Notes: generated by a model not told the origin, from the sequence alone. A DNA stretch of 64,000 nt from Zeus faber (GCA_960531495.1 OY482848.1:28402208-28466207); one strand, 5' to 3'. Shown: positions 35,701 to 52,107, counted from the first letter of the stretch. A program made the numbers and translations.

Positions 35701-36683
35701 GGTAAATACCCTGTTGCACTACGACGACACGTTATCGTGTAGTAATAATAACAAAATAAATATTACACTAAAAGTAAAATAAAATAATAACACGAGTGGA
35801 CTTGAACCCAAGCATTAAACACAACACCTTTCTAATTATTTTATTTATACTACTAATGCTGGTAAATATAGCTGCATGCAACAATACAGGGGGACCGGTT
35901 CAGTCGTTTTAGGTACGTTTTACAGTTTTCCGGGTTCTGTGAAACGCAGCGCACGTTACAAAGGTTACAAACGCTGCGCACATACGTCTGGACCAATCAA
36001 CGAGCCCCACGTCACTGACTGTTCCACTTCTGGCGTTCAGTTAAAATGTTCTTCAAGATGTTGTAGTTTTTTTTTTGTTGTTTGTTTTTTCTTTTAAACA
36101 ATTACGATCGTCCCTGGTTGACGCGTCGCGGACAGAAAAGAAAAGGACGGTCCCTCCAATGGTTCCTAGAGCTTCCTGCGGTGCGAAAAACGTCTTCTTT
36201 GAACGAGTACAGTTTCCGGGGCGTTTCAAGTAGAGGCGTAGATCCCCCGTTTCGGTCGCGTTCAAGGCAGCAGCGGCTCAAGCTGCCGGAGTTGGGGCCG
36301 AGTTCCGAGGGACGAAGTTTGGAAGCGTGGACAGTTGGACGATGACGTCACACAGCGGCCCGCCCCTGGAACTAATGGGATTTACAACCGTTTTTCACTC
36401 ATTTCTGCCCCAAATGTTGATCGATATTGGTCAATCAACCCTCAACCATGTATGTGGGCGTTGTCCGTGCGTAGCCCGAAAAACGGCAGGATTAAAAAAA
36501 AAAACAAAAAAAAAACGAAAAACGCCGAGCGACACGGCTCAGTGGGCGGCGTTTGGCTTCCGGTAACTCCGCATATTTATTCCACACGAACGCTTTCGTT
36601 ACGGCGCACTACGTCAGCGCACGACTCGACGTGGCCACTGACGACACCGCGTAATCCGACTTGGGATCGTGAAGCATAAAGCT
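35701..36683. other. Spacer between ddx5 and the tRNA gene
   Basis: AT-rich to 35860, then GC/CpG-richer sequence at 36110-36370 and 36530-36660. Open frames here do not resemble known families and are not repeated elsewhere in the window. In mammals CEP95 adjoins DDX5, but I find none of it here. Confidence 0.4.
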
Positions 36684-36775
36684 CGACTCCGGTGGGACTC
36701 GAACCCACAACCTTTGAATCACTTCTCCAGTGGTTGACTAGAAGTCCAATGCGCTATCCATTGCGCCACGGAGCC
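36684..36775 (-). tRNA. tRNA-Arg(TCT) with 19 nt intron
   Basis: Read on the minus strand from 36775, the gene starts GGCTCCGTGGCGCAATGGAT and ends ...GGGTTCGAGTCCCACCGGAGTCG. The acceptor stem GGCTCCG pairs with CGGAGTC (one G-T pair) and G is the discriminator base. The anticodon loop is CTTCTAA with anticodon TCT, and the stem TTGGA pairs with TTCAA. A canonical-position intron of 19 nt (36738-36720) follows A37. Removing it leaves a 73 nt tRNA essentially identical to vertebrate tRNA-Arg-TCT, whose genes commonly carry introns. The A and B boxes are intact. Probably functional. Confidence 0.96.
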
Positions 36776-36917
36776 GCTGTGCGAGATGGCAAACCGAAGT
36801 AAAAATACAAGTACCGCATCAACGTGACTTAAATAATTGCATATAAGTATTTTTTGTTAAATGTATTCACAAGTACTTGTCAAACCCAGTGCCCTGATAT
36901 ATTTACGTATGTATACG

Positions 36918-36962
<45 letters not shown>

Positions 36963-39185
36963 ATATAGAGAGAGAAAGAGAAAGAGAAGGTCAAGCACAT
37001 GCCATCAAACACAAACACAGCTGGAAGAAGGGGGAAGTACATCCGCCGCTATTGACTCGAACCCCTTTTCTTTGGTTGTATTTCCGCGACACTAAGCTGG
37101 GCGTGGAACGGGGGAAAATATTTGCAGAGTAGCTCACAGCGGTCTGACGCCTGGGCACGCGTATGCCGAGGCCGTGAAACAAACAGAGGAGTCCCACCCG
37201 AGCAGAGCGAGAAGGAGCAGCGAGGACGTGAGCGCGGGGAGCCTGACAACCGGCGAGGGGGATGCGGCATGAAGGCGGTCTGCCTGTACAAGACGCTGGA
37301 GATGATCTAAGTACAACCATATGGTGCAATTATGCGTGCTTTGCACTCACACTTCACTTGTCTAAGTTACTTCTTTTACTCTTCATTTGCTAAGTGCCTG
37401 CAGTAACTCCAGGATCAGAGATGCTTCACGCGTGCAGGACCTCGGGCTCCTGTGTCTTCTCCTCCTGGGGGTTCGCTGTGAGGCGTCCCGTCTCCATTTC
37501 GCCATAACTACACAACCCATGCTCATGATCGAAACCGTTGATTATTTTCTTGACATACTTGTGCTGTTTGTTGACCACCTGGTCACCTGGCAGGTAAAAT
37601 CACGTGGAAAATGGAAAGTGAGCAGCTACGGGAAGACAACGCCAACCTGACGGAAGAGAACGGCAAATGAATGAATCTGAATGTCTGTGAATTAATGAAT
37701 GTCTTCCCGAGGACTGAGGGAAGATAGAAATCATATGATAACTGAAAAAGAACAGCTAGCAAAAAAGGCTAATTAATATCGTGTCTATTTCCCTCATTGG
37801 TAACGCATTAGATTAGCCCAGTTAACTACCGATATCATTAATTCTAGGACATTGTGGGAGTCTCCACCCACAGGTACGGGTTTAGGGAGGGAGACGGAGC
37901 CTTTCTGGCACTGGGTTGCCGACATGGCGAGAGTTTTATCAATGATCATAAACAAAAAGGCTCACTGGCCAAAACGGGAACATAAATTAAAGGAATAAAC
38001 AGTGTCTGGGTTTCACCTCGGTCGCGGTCCGGTCCGCAGCCGTTTCAGCGTCCTGCACCACACCATCCCCACTGCAAGACAAAACAACACACGAGAAAGC
38101 AGACCTAGTACAGCTGCACCACGGCAGGAAGATGCCAGCGCTGTCGCCTGCAGACCGCGGCTTAACCAAACCCCCTCGTCTGCCACAGGCATCATACCCA
38201 AAGGCCTCCAATTCAATCAGAGCCTCGCAGTGCTATGTAAGGTACAATGTGCAGCCAGTCGGTCATTATTGCAAAATAACCCCAAACGGGGTTATTTTCT
38301 GATAATGACCAGTGGGCTGCACATAATCCCACTTATTACACGGCTACTTACTAAATAAAATAATACATTGAGACATGTGGCTGTGCATTGTTTCCAAAGT
38401 CTACAATACGTTGATCATGTTGTGTGACAGACAGACAGAGCTGTACCTTTGTGTGGATGCTCATCTGTGCCCTCCATCCGGGAGTTACGACAACTCCTCT
38501 GGTTTTTCTGCATTGTCCATAAATAACTTCAGTCTTCTGGTCCCCGCTTGTTGGAATTCCACTTTCTTGGTCAGATCTGGTTTGGCATGGAGATCCTCAG
38601 ATCCCATTTAGTAATGACAATGCTGTCCCCCCCCCCCCCCCCCCCGCCTGTATTTGGTTATACCCGATTGTTCTACTGTGTCGTAGGCTCAACTGGACTC
38701 TACTCTGGACAAATGTGCGTTGTGTTGATCAAAACATTCCTGCACAACTTTAATAGTCCCTGTAATGTACCTGGCCCGTCTAGCAGAAATACTCACTATT
38801 AAATGAAGGGAGACATGGAATAAACAAACAACAACGAGGAATTCACTTTCTACTTCCATGTTCTATTTTCTTTACCTCAGGCATTTACAAAGGCACCGTC
38901 GTTTTTTATTGTTTGTTATTGCCGTGGTGATCGTTCAGCACTTGGCGATACTGTTGGTAATATTGGAATATGTGCATCAAATGCAGGGACGGAAGAAACA
39001 AAATACAACTTCTCGGGTTTCTGCAATTGAGCAGGACATTCTGTTCAAACTTAAAGCGTCCATAATGTGTAATGTATATGTGTCAACAAACTTTAAGGAT
39101 ATCCATTCATTCAGGCAAACATAGTAAAAAAAACAAAGAAAAAAACATTCTTCAAGTGTATTTTCTTCTCCATCACCATTTCACA
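36776..39185. other. Intergenic, no gene recognised
   Basis: The stretch holds a (TG)n tract at 36922-36958, a poly-C run at 38628-38645 and a near-palindrome at 38247-38324. A small plus-strand reading near 37600-37668 gives MESEQLREDNANLTEENGK then a stop; it is coiled-coil-like, but no exon partners were found. The 37120-37310 segment is GC-rich. Nothing else can be supported. Confidence 0.45.
38247..38324. repeat. 78 bp imperfect palindrome (hairpin, possibly a tiny MITE)
   Basis: The left arm starts ATGTGCAGCCAGTCGGTCAT and the right arm ends ATGACCAGTGGGCTGCACAT. The arms are about 37 bp each, meet at CCCC-AAAC-GGGG, and differ at about six positions. Such a fold could come from a short inverted-repeat transposon or form a structured RNA. 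There is no evidence of transcription. Confidence 0.75.
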
Positions 39186-39191
39186 TTTATT
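39186..39191 (-). terminator. Candidate lectin polyadenylation signal AATAAA
   Basis: Minus-strand AATAAA lies about 143 nt beyond the lectin stop codon at 39334. Assigned by position and motif. Confidence 0.5.
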
Positions 39192-39333
39192 TCATTTCAA
39201 TCTCACCCTTTGATACCATTTGATTTGTGACTACACTGTTCAGCATAGAGGTTATGTAGCTTTTAGCAATTATCCATTAGAAGTAGCAGGTCATTTTTTT
39301 GAGTGCAGCACTCTTTACCCGCGCTTGAGTCAT

Positions 39334-43572
<4,239 letters not shown>

Positions 43573-44509
43573 AACAATTTTGCTTCAAAGTCTTAATCTT
43601 AAACAAGGACACTGAGTCTCTACGACCAAACTCTACTCTGGTTGCATGTGGCCACATACAGTGGAAGTGAGACAAGCTTCCCACTGATGACATTGTGGTT
43701 TGGTTGCGTTAGTGAAGTCTGAAGAAAAAAGGAGATGCTGTAAGATGGAACAATGTGTTGAAATCAAACTGGGTGGAGAAACGTGGAGGTTTGGTGCAGG
43801 TCATATCAAGTTTCCACTACAGCAGTGGTCTCATACGGTGGCCCAGAGAGCTCAACGCATTGCAACTTAAAAACTCGAGAAAATTATGAAAAACAGCCGC
43901 ATTAACAGAAAACACAGCCACATTAACATTAACTTTGGGTTATGCAAGGCAAAGGTGGCTGACAGGGAATCCAATAATTTTAAGAAAGTGAATCAAATAA
44001 ATGTTAATGCCATCACAATCTCATTTCAAATAAAATCAACAACATTATTTAATATTACCCTGACTTATTGCACATATATCCAAATGGGGCTGTCAAGCCT
44101 ACATCACCCAGAGGCCTGTACTACGAAGCAGGATTTGGGGTTAACAAGGTCAGTGGTGGTTCACGGGGGGTACATCGCCAGAGCTGCCGACTCTCACGCT
44201 TTGACCGTGAGACTCACGCATAAATCAGTAAAATTGCTTTTTGTTGTACGTATATATGTCCCCACTTGCGCTTGCTTGATGCCTGTCACTGTTCGCGTGG
44301 TGAACGGGAGATCCTTTTCGCACGGTCGTTACGCATTGGTGGTCCTTCCATCGGGCATAGTTTGGTAATTGCTTATGTTGTGTGGATTTTTATTTTTCAT
44401 AAAATATGTTGTTTCCGTTGTCACTTCAGCGATCAGCGCTGTGCATCGCTCACACCTGATGAGAAAAATTAGGAAAAGAGTCAGATTAGAGAAGAAGGTA
44501 CAGAGCGGT
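43573..44509. other. Upstream flank of the lectin gene and repeat-like sequence
   Basis: From 43573 to 43870 there is probable 5' flank of the lectin, with no clear promoter motif. CAGAGGCCTGTACTACGAAG at 44109-44128 is a familiar teleost repeat start. The 44180-44360 segment (GACTCTCACGCTTTGACCGT) is also repeat-like. The open frame 43886-44368 has no recognisable domain. Confidence 0.4.
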
Positions 44510-47500
44510 GAGATGTCTTGGAATGGGTTGCGTCCCTAGAAAGTACCCATTGTAATATAATTACTGCATGCGGATGGGAGAAAGTGACCACGCTTAGAGG
44601 CTTACGAATCCTCCAGGGGAAATCAAAGTGTGGTCAGAAAGGCCAACAGCATTCTTGCACTGCGTCAGCAGGTGAGACAAGAGGGACCAAAAGCCAGGGT
44701 AAAAACCATAGAGCTGAAGGACCCAATGTCGCTGAAGGCACGAGAGTCACAGAGGTCTTCTGGTGGGGGCTGAGCCCCCACATGAGCACAAAGACCCAGT
44801 ACTCACCACCTCACACAGAACAGAGCCAAACGCAGAGACCAAGAAACCAGCCAAAAGGAGCAAGCCAAAGTCAAACGAAGCAGAGGCATGGCGCACATTG
44901 GACACAGACCTGATCAAGACCCTAGAGGGATCGTTGCGTGGAGGGGCTGAGTCTAAGCTTAACCTGATTGGGGACATCATATACCAGACCTGCGAGGACA
45001 GGTTTGGCGAAATTGTCCCTAAACAGAGGACCGCCTTGAGAGAGAAAGGAAGGAGGGAAAAGGAAATCCACCAGCTGGTGCAAAGGTGCCGGCAACTCCG
45101 CAAGAACTGGAGGAAGGCAACCCACGCAGAGAAAGAGGGTCTTAAAGCCCGGTGGGGGGGGCAGGAAAAGGCTAGCTGGGGTTCTCAGAGAGGAACGCAT
45201 TTGCAAGCGCAGCAAATGGAACCAAAAAGAGCGAGCCAGCTTCTTCAAGGATCCCTTCAGGCACGCCAGACAACTGCTGGAGGAAAAGAAGAGCGGCAAG
45301 CTTGAAACCACCAGGGAGCAATTGGAACAGCACGTTAAAGAGCAGTACAGTTATCCACAAAGGAGCGTCCCCTTAGGAACACCAGGATACGTGCCTCGGC
45401 CTGCACTGCCGACAGCTGAGTTCAACATCATGCCCCCCAAGCTCAGTGAAGTCAGGCAAGTCATGAATAAGGTAAGGTCCTCTTCAGCACCAGGCCCCAA
45501 TGGAGTCCCCTACAAGTTCTAAAAGAACTGCCCTAAGGTACGCAAGCTGCTATGGTTCACTCATGAGAACTGCCTGGAAAAAGCAACTCATTCCATCCGA
45601 GCGGCAGAGAGCGGTAGCAGTCTTCATTCCCAAGGAAACAAACTCCAGAGATATTGGCCAATTTGAAACATCACCCTGCTGAATGAAGACGGAAAGATCT
45701 TCTTCTCAGTACTAGCCCGAAGGATGACCAACTACCTGCTAGAAAAGGGCTAAATCGACACCAACTGCCAGAAGGCAGGAGTCCCAGGTTTCCCAGGATG
45801 TGTAGAGTACTCCACGATGATCTGGGACCAGATCCAGAAGGCCAAGCGGGAGAAGATTGACCTGCATGTCATCTGGCTCGACCTTGCCAACGCGTATGGA
45901 TCAGTCAATCAATTCTTCCACATGCCCACCTGCATCAAGAACTTGGTAGCACAATACTTCAGCATGCAGATGTGCTTTTCCCCCCGGGATTTCACCACCG
46001 GTTGGCAGCGGCTCGAAGTAGGAACCGCTATGGGGTTTGCCATTTCTCCAATACTGTTTGTAGCAGCCTTTGAGATAATCCTCATCGGAGCAAGACAAAT
46101 GGTTGGAGGGATCAAACTACCAACTGGTCAGAGGCTACCCCCATTGAGGAGCTACATGGATGATGTCACCAGCCTCCTTCAGACAGCAGCATGCACATCA
46201 AGACTGCTGAGAAGGATGGATGAGTTGATGTCGTCGGCAAGAATGAAGATCAAGCCCTCCAAATCTCGTAGCCTGTCACTCAGAAGAGGAGTCAGAAATG
46301 ACAGCACCATCTTTGTCATTGGAGGAGAAAAAATCCCACTCTTATCTGAGCAGCCCATTTAAAGCCTGGGGAGGCAGTACATTGCAGAGTTGTCTGATAA
46401 ACAGATGAGGAAAACCGTCATGAAACAGCTCTCTGACAGCCTGACTAGGATCGACCAAAGCCAACTTCCTGGTAAGTATAAGGCCTGCTGCTACCAGTTC
46501 ACACTCTACAGGAGGGTACTGTGGCCCCTGAAAATGAGTGAGATCCCCTCATCGACCGCAAGTAAGATGGATGGAAAAGCCAATTAATTTATCCGAAAGT
46601 GGTTGGGGCTGCCACGGTGCCTATCTGAAACCGGTCTCTTCGGGAAGAGCACACTGCAGCTGCCACTGCAGTCCATAAGTTTGGGCAACATGCAAGAGAA
46701 TACCAGAATACCACTGGTTCTCGAGCTAAGGGAGTCCACAGACCAGTCGGTAAGGAACGCAAATGCCAAGGTTCCAACCGGCCGTTAGTGGAATGCCCAA
46801 ACCGAGGTTGACCAAGCTGTCGGTCGGCTGCAACACCGGGAGATCGTGGGCAGAGTCCAGACAGGAAGAGCAGGACTAGGATGGGGAGAGGCCCCATGCT
46901 TCTGGTCCAAGGTCAACCGTAAGGAGAAGAAGGAGATGGTGGTGGCAGAGAAGACGAGGATGGAGGAAGATCGCTACAAGATCAAGGCTATGTCGCAGGG
47001 CCGATAAGGAAGCTGGACAACCTGGGAGGGAGTTGTTAACCGGAACATCAGTTGGTCTGACCTGTGGAAGATTTCACAGGCAAGACTCACTCATTCGCTC
47101 AACCTATGACACGCTTCCCTGTCCTCGGAACCTTCACCAGTGGTTTGGGAACGAAGAATGCTGCTCACTCTGCAATGCCCCCAATGCAAGCCTCTAGCAC
47201 ATCTTATCAGGCTGCAAGATTGCGCTTTCACAGTGTCGCTACAGATGGAGCCACGACCAGGTTCTGAGAAAGCTAGCCGAAGTGCTGGAGGAGTGTTGAC
47301 AGGGTAACAAAGAACCACCATCAGCAGAGGACCACACCAGCTTTTGGAGGGGTAAGGAGAAACACCAGGCCAACAGAAACATCAAGGCCCTTCTCCCCTG
47401 ACCAGGAGTGGAACATGAGGGTTGACCTCGACTGGCAGCTCCGCTTCCCCACAGAGATCACCACCACATCTCTCCGACCAGACATAGTTGCTTGGTCAAC

Positions 47501-48300
47501 CAAGGCAAGATCTGTGCACCTCTTTGAGCTCACAGTGCCACTGGAGGAGGGGATTGATGCCGCCTTCGAATGTAAGAAGGCCAAGTACTCAGAGCTGGCT
47601 GCTGAGTGTCTGGAGGCTGGCTGGAAGGCTACCATCTACCCAGTGGAGGTCGGATGCCGAGGGTTTTTGGGGTTGTCAAAAACATGCCTCTTGAGAGATG
47701 CAGGAGTGACCGGAGGGAGGCTAAAGAGGGCAACAAAGGACCTGGCAGAGGAGGCTGAGAAAGGGAGCTTTTGGCTCAGGCTGAGGAGGAAGGATAGGTC
47801 ATGGGGAAAGAACACCTAACCCCAGACAACAGCCGCAGGGGAGAACAACTATCAGCTGCAGGAGGTGACAGGGAGACGTCCCTGTCAATGCTCCGCCACC
47901 AGGAGACGTTCCAGAATTAAAGGAGCGAAACATTGGTGAATGGTGGTTTCTGGCTGATGACCCTACAGTTGACTCATGGGTACCGGAGGAGGCAGCAATG
48001 CCCAGCAGGTGATAACATCTTCCTGTACATTTACTAACAGACGGTGCCAGGGGTCTCAAGAGAGACAGCCCATTGCCAGGGGTCCCGGTGATAAGGGAGG
48101 TGGAATGTGAACTGTGACCCATAGATTGGAATCAGATGGTCAAGGTTGTCTCTGGACAAGCATAAAAGCACACGCCCTAGTTCCATCCGGCAGAGAATAC
48201 TTCCGGCTCTGTTCTCTCCCAGACAATCCATGGCAAGTCTGGTTTGATGCTGTTCTTACTTTTAATAAATGAAATATTATAATCAAGTCAGCGTCAGCGG
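44510..48300 (+). mobile_element. R2/NeSL-type non-LTR retrotransposon (LINE) with restriction-like endonuclease, decayed
   Basis: One single-ORF LINE of the early-branching, restriction-like-endonuclease (RLE) group. Parts in order: an N-terminal basic region (WRTLDTDLIKTLEGSLRGG near 44890, GDIIYQTCEDRFG near 44970); reverse transcriptase with SSSAPGPNGVPYKF (45480-45521), the catalytic-Asp motif VIWLDLANAYGSV (~45869-45907) and YMDDV (46153-46167); the SARMKIKPSKSRSLSLRRG segment; a CCHC knuckle CSLC...H...C (47162-47214); and the RLE domain with RPDIVAWS (47478-47501) and FELTVPLEEG (from 47524). Several stops and frame changes split it into separate readings (45322-45522, 45817-46362, 47415-47819), including a stop inside the knuckle, so it is inactive. 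The 5' limit is uncertain. The 3' UTR probably reaches about 48300. R2, NeSL and Hero cannot be told apart safely without a search. Confidence 0.85.
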
Positions 48301-50784
48301 TCACTCCTTCTTCATCAACACATCAAAACCATCAAGAAACTACAGCGGACAAGGACGCAATGGGCGGAGAAGAGAAGAGACATGCACTTGCAGTAGTGTT
48401 GAAAAGTTTGTCTCTTTTCATGGCTTACTGAAAAGAGACGGCTCTTAAGGCTCCCAAGCATTTCTTTTAACTATGAAATATTTTGTTTATATTTATTCCA
48501 CTAGAAAAAAAATACAATTTATAATGATATAATGTGACTCAATTAACATCCTCTCAAACAAGTTACACAATTATAATCAAAGCAAGCTATTGCATGAAAA
48601 ATCCTATCTTATTGTTTAAAAATAATTAAATGTTATATTCCCAATATTTTTCTTTCTCCATTGTCTTCTAATGGAGTGAAGAACATTTGAATTGTTCAGT
48701 TAAAATTCTCATTTAGCTTTGTTCACTGGAAAGAGCTAGGCTACCTCTATATACTGTAGTCAATTGAAGTCAATCACAGGCAGAGATGTTGCAAACACAA
48801 CAGTTTATTGTAGAGAGGGGCAAGATGTAACAAGCCAGAAGCAGATAGACACATATCATGATAGAGGCTCTTCCACATTTGTGTGTGGGGTTAGGTGATT
48901 TACCTGTTGCTAGTTGATTGCTCAAACGACGGACTCTGTAGGGTTGCCATAACTTACAAAAATAACAAACAATAAAACAACCAGACTCTGACACAGGGTT
49001 CCCATACCTAAACATAATTAAAGACCAGACTCTAAAAGAGGGTTCCCATACCTTACATAAACAAGTGTCCAACAAAAACAATCCCCTTTCCAGAAGATCT
49101 GAAACCCTGGAACAGCACGGTCCATGGGCAACCCTCCCCCAGGGTGATGAAAAAGACTACCCCCTCCTCCCTTCTGGAGTTTGGGGCCTTGGGCTGCTGT
49201 GCTGGCTGGTGGAGGGGTAGCCATGCTTAGGTGTTATGTGGGCTGCTTGGAGGGGTGGTCTGGCTGCTGGGCTGTTGGATGGTCCCGGCGGTGGCTGCTG
49301 GCCACCCCCAGCCACCCCCAGTCTTCTGCTGGACATTCTGGGTGCGGCTGCTGTCAGTTGGTAGAGGGCTGGTGCTCGGGCTGCCCATTGTGGCCCCTCT
49401 GTGTCCGTTCCCCGTGACAGAGAGTCCCTGTTCAGGTGCCCCTGTGACCCTTCCACCTGCCATCCAAGCAGTGTTTTCAGGGCCCTCCGACACAGAGACA
49501 CAGGCAGAGATGCTGCAGCACCAGTTTATTATCGAGAGTGGCAAGATGTAACCAGCTAGGTGTGGCTTCTAAAAACACACCACCCTCACACCACAAAGAC
49601 ATTTAAATCAGAAATTGATGCAGAAAAGGCACAAATTGATGCATAAAAATTCCCCAGAATGCAGGAAATTAAGTGTTTGACGCTCCAGATCCCTGCTTAA
49701 TGTGTCCCCACCAGTGTTCAAACAAAACCTACACCTCTAAGCGAGGTGGAGAAAGGGCCTCAAAGAAGTTTTGCCTAGGGCCTCCAAAACACCAAAAGCC
49801 CCTTTCCCACTTGCACTCAAAGCCATAAAAAGTTGCTACGTAAATTTCCCCACCCTCGACCTTGAATAATTTACGATTGTACCGATTTACAATTGTACGA
49901 CTTACCATTGTGCTAGGCTGCGAAGACAACTGAGAAACTAAAACACATCCAGTCTCTATGGAGACAAGACTTTTTATTCTGAAATGTTATTATTTTTCTT
50001 CTTAAAAATGCCACTCAGACACTAGACTTGTCTTTTAGAGTTAGGGGTGCGGTACGGGGACATCAGGCAGAAGCGATTTGCTTTCCCGCTGGCTCCACCG
50101 GAGCCGACGTTTCCGTTATTGGATGAAACCAAAAAGCCTAAAGCCCTACCGTATCCCGTGGTGCTCCAAGCTCTGCGCTGCTCCGGACACTGGAGTGAAA
50201 GTCGGAATGAACATTTAAATTAGGCCCTGAGATCTAATATGAGTGAATATTCAGCCATTGGATTGCTAATTTACAAGGGAATCCTGAGTAAAGCTCAAAC
50301 CTCATTGGCTCACAGATCGTGGAACTTGTGCTCAAACCCCATTGCCTCCAAGAACTCAGGCATTGGGACAATGGCTCCTCCCACTTAAACAGAGCGTCGG
50401 GAGCATGTGGGCAGGGGCATGTGACAACTGCAGTTCAGGGGCTGGAGACAGCTGCAGTTCAGGGGCTCGATTTTATTTATTTATCATGCTGTAGGAACAG
50501 CGGACAAACAAGGAACAGTAGACTCACAGGCTGTAGTGACAGCGGACAAACAAAGAATGGTTGACTCATCTGCTATTAGGGGTCTCATCCCTACGGGATG
50601 GACCCCTAATAATAATGTATATACATTTATTCATTTACTGATATGGGTGGTTGTTAAAAGAGCTTTTAGATGAAGAGTCTGTTGGGATGGATGCTCTTGG
50701 TGACTGACAGGTGTGGACAGGAGGGCTGGCAGGAAGTCAGCTGTATTATCCTCGTTTCTTACTCGATTTGAACAAATGATACAG
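48301..50784. other. Repeat-rich intergenic sequence, no gene
   Basis: A block at 48780-48840 (CAGTTTATTGTAGAGAGGGG, CAAGATGTAACAAGCC) is repeated in altered form at 49500-49560. AATAAA-like signals on the minus strand and the matching inverted block at 53630-53745 suggest old terminal repeats. The Pro/Gly-rich open frames at 49157-49551 are mutual shadows in low-complexity sequence. The rest holds nothing I can name. Confidence 0.35.
49455..49560 (-). repeat. Terminal-repeat-like block, inverted partner of 53630-53745
   Basis: Read on the minus strand, this block runs through CACTCTCGATAATAAACTGG, TGTGTCTCTGTG and GGGCCCTGAAAACACTGCTT. The plus strand at 53660-53745 runs through CACTCTCTACAATGGAACTG, TGTGTCTCTGTG and GGCCCCTGAAAATGCCACTT. 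The AATAAA within it is compatible with a fossil LTR end. Family is unknown, and it is old and eroded. Confidence 0.4.
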
Positions 50785-51645
50785 GCGTTTGTGGTGGACC
50801 AGGGGACGTGGTCAAGCCGGCGCTGCAGACAGGCGGTGCAGGCTCCCATCCCAGGGCCGCTCAACTGCTGTGGATCAGGAGAGGCGAGCCGGGTGGCCGG
50901 GCGGCCGGGCAGCCGTTCCCGCTGATTTGCCTGATCCCAAAACAGGAAGAAATAATTGTTTGGTTGGCTGCGAGACGAGACGCTCACAGGCCAAGTTCCG
51001 GCGAAAGGCAAGCTGCCGTACGGACTGTGGAAAGGACTGATTTCACATGGACTATGTATATATTGGCCTGTGAGCCCCTGAGTTGTTCTTTTGGCCCACG
51101 AGCCACTGTTTGTCAAGCCCACGGCACTGCTAAAGGCCGCTCTCTCCTCATCTGCTGCTCCTCCCTCCAGCCTATTCCAAACACCTGAGATATATTACTT
51201 TCATCATCTACTGCAGTATTTATTCTCCAGCTCCCCAGTGACTCATCGCCAGATTGTTAGCAAACCTACCTGTGTTCGTATTTCTCCTGGCTCCTTCCTA
51301 GTCCATAGATTCTAGTCTGTTTATCCAGGTATCTCGTCTTCGTCCTAACCTGACTGTCTCCTCTCCCCGTTCAAGTCTGTCCATCCTGCCCCGTCCAGCC
51401 CGGTTCCCCGTCTCTCTGTCTCTCTACCCGGAACCTGGATCCCTCCTGCCCAGCTGCCACCGTTTCTGTCCCGTCCTGCTCCACCTGGCTCGGTAGCCCC
51501 GCCGGCTCGGACCTGTCCCATCCTGACCGGACCCCTCCAGTCATCTCCTCTGTACGTCCCAATAAACCTCCTTCGTTACCCCGATCTGTCTACTGTCTCT
51601 GTGTCGTGCATTTGGGTCCCTCCTGGCCGTGATCCTAACACTGTT
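50785..51645 (+). mobile_element. LTR-like fossil remnant (probably Ty3/gypsy-related)
   Basis: The left part (GTGGTCAAGCCGGCGCTGCA, CAGGCTCCCATCCC) resembles the sequence following the integrase fossil at 63627-63690. The right part has an AATAAA followed by TGTCTCTGTGTCGTGCATTT and ends near CCGTGATCCTAACA at 51645, a layout common at the 3' end of teleost gypsy LTRs. It appears as a solitary or fragmented terminal repeat, clearly broken and diverged. No coding domain is attached. Confidence 0.4.
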
Positions 51646-51695
51646 ATATTATATTTGATATTTTCATTCCTCCTCATATTGAGTCTCTTTTCTTT

Positions 51696-52107
51696 CCAGG
51701 ATCTCCTTCAAAGGTCCAGGATCTCCATCAGAGGTCTAGGATCTCCTTCAAATGTTCAGGATCACCTTCAAACGTCCAAGATCTCATTCAAACGTCCAGG
51801 ATCTCATTCAAAATCCAGGATCTCCTTCAAACATCCAGGATCTCCTTCAACATCCAGGATCTTCTTCAAACATCCAAGATCTCCTTCAAACATCCAGGAT
51901 CTCCATCAAACGTCTAGGATCTCCATCAAACGTCCAGGATCTCCATCAAACGTCCAGTATATCCTTCAACATCCAGGATCTCCTTCAAACGTTCAGGATC
52001 TCCTTCAAACGTCCAGGATCTCCTTCAACATCCTGGATCTCCTTCAAACATCCAAGATCTCCATCAACATCCAGGATCTCCATCAAATGTCCAGGATCAC
52101 CCTCATT
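51696..52107. repeat. ~20 bp minisatellite, about 21 copies
   Basis: The unit is close to TCCAGGATCTCCTTCAAACG, with 19 and 20 bp variants (for example CCTTCAACATCCAGGAT) and C/T changes. Both unit lengths occur, so the phase shifts along the array. It is open in two plus-strand frames (218 and 151 codons) that read as repeated SPSNVQDLLQTS-like peptides. I treat these as by-products of the repeat, not a gene. Confidence 0.95.

Noticed and set aside
35487-36683. CEP95, expected next to DDX5 from mammalian synteny
   Set aside because: No recognisable exon on either strand in this interval.
37267-37311. Small frame MKAVCLYKTLEMI in a GC-rich patch
   Set aside because: Fifteen codons or fewer with no homology I know; could be chance.
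37595-37668. Short coiled-coil reading (MESEQLREDNANLTEENGK) as a possible exon
   Set aside because: No matching neighbouring exons in phase; too short to support as a gene.
43886-44368. 160 aa plus-strand frame upstream of the LINE
   Set aside because: Low-complexity and repeat-like sequence; no domain and no splice support.
51696-52107. CRISPR-like repeat array
   Set aside because: The units abut without unique spacers and the host is a vertebrate, so it is a minisatellite.
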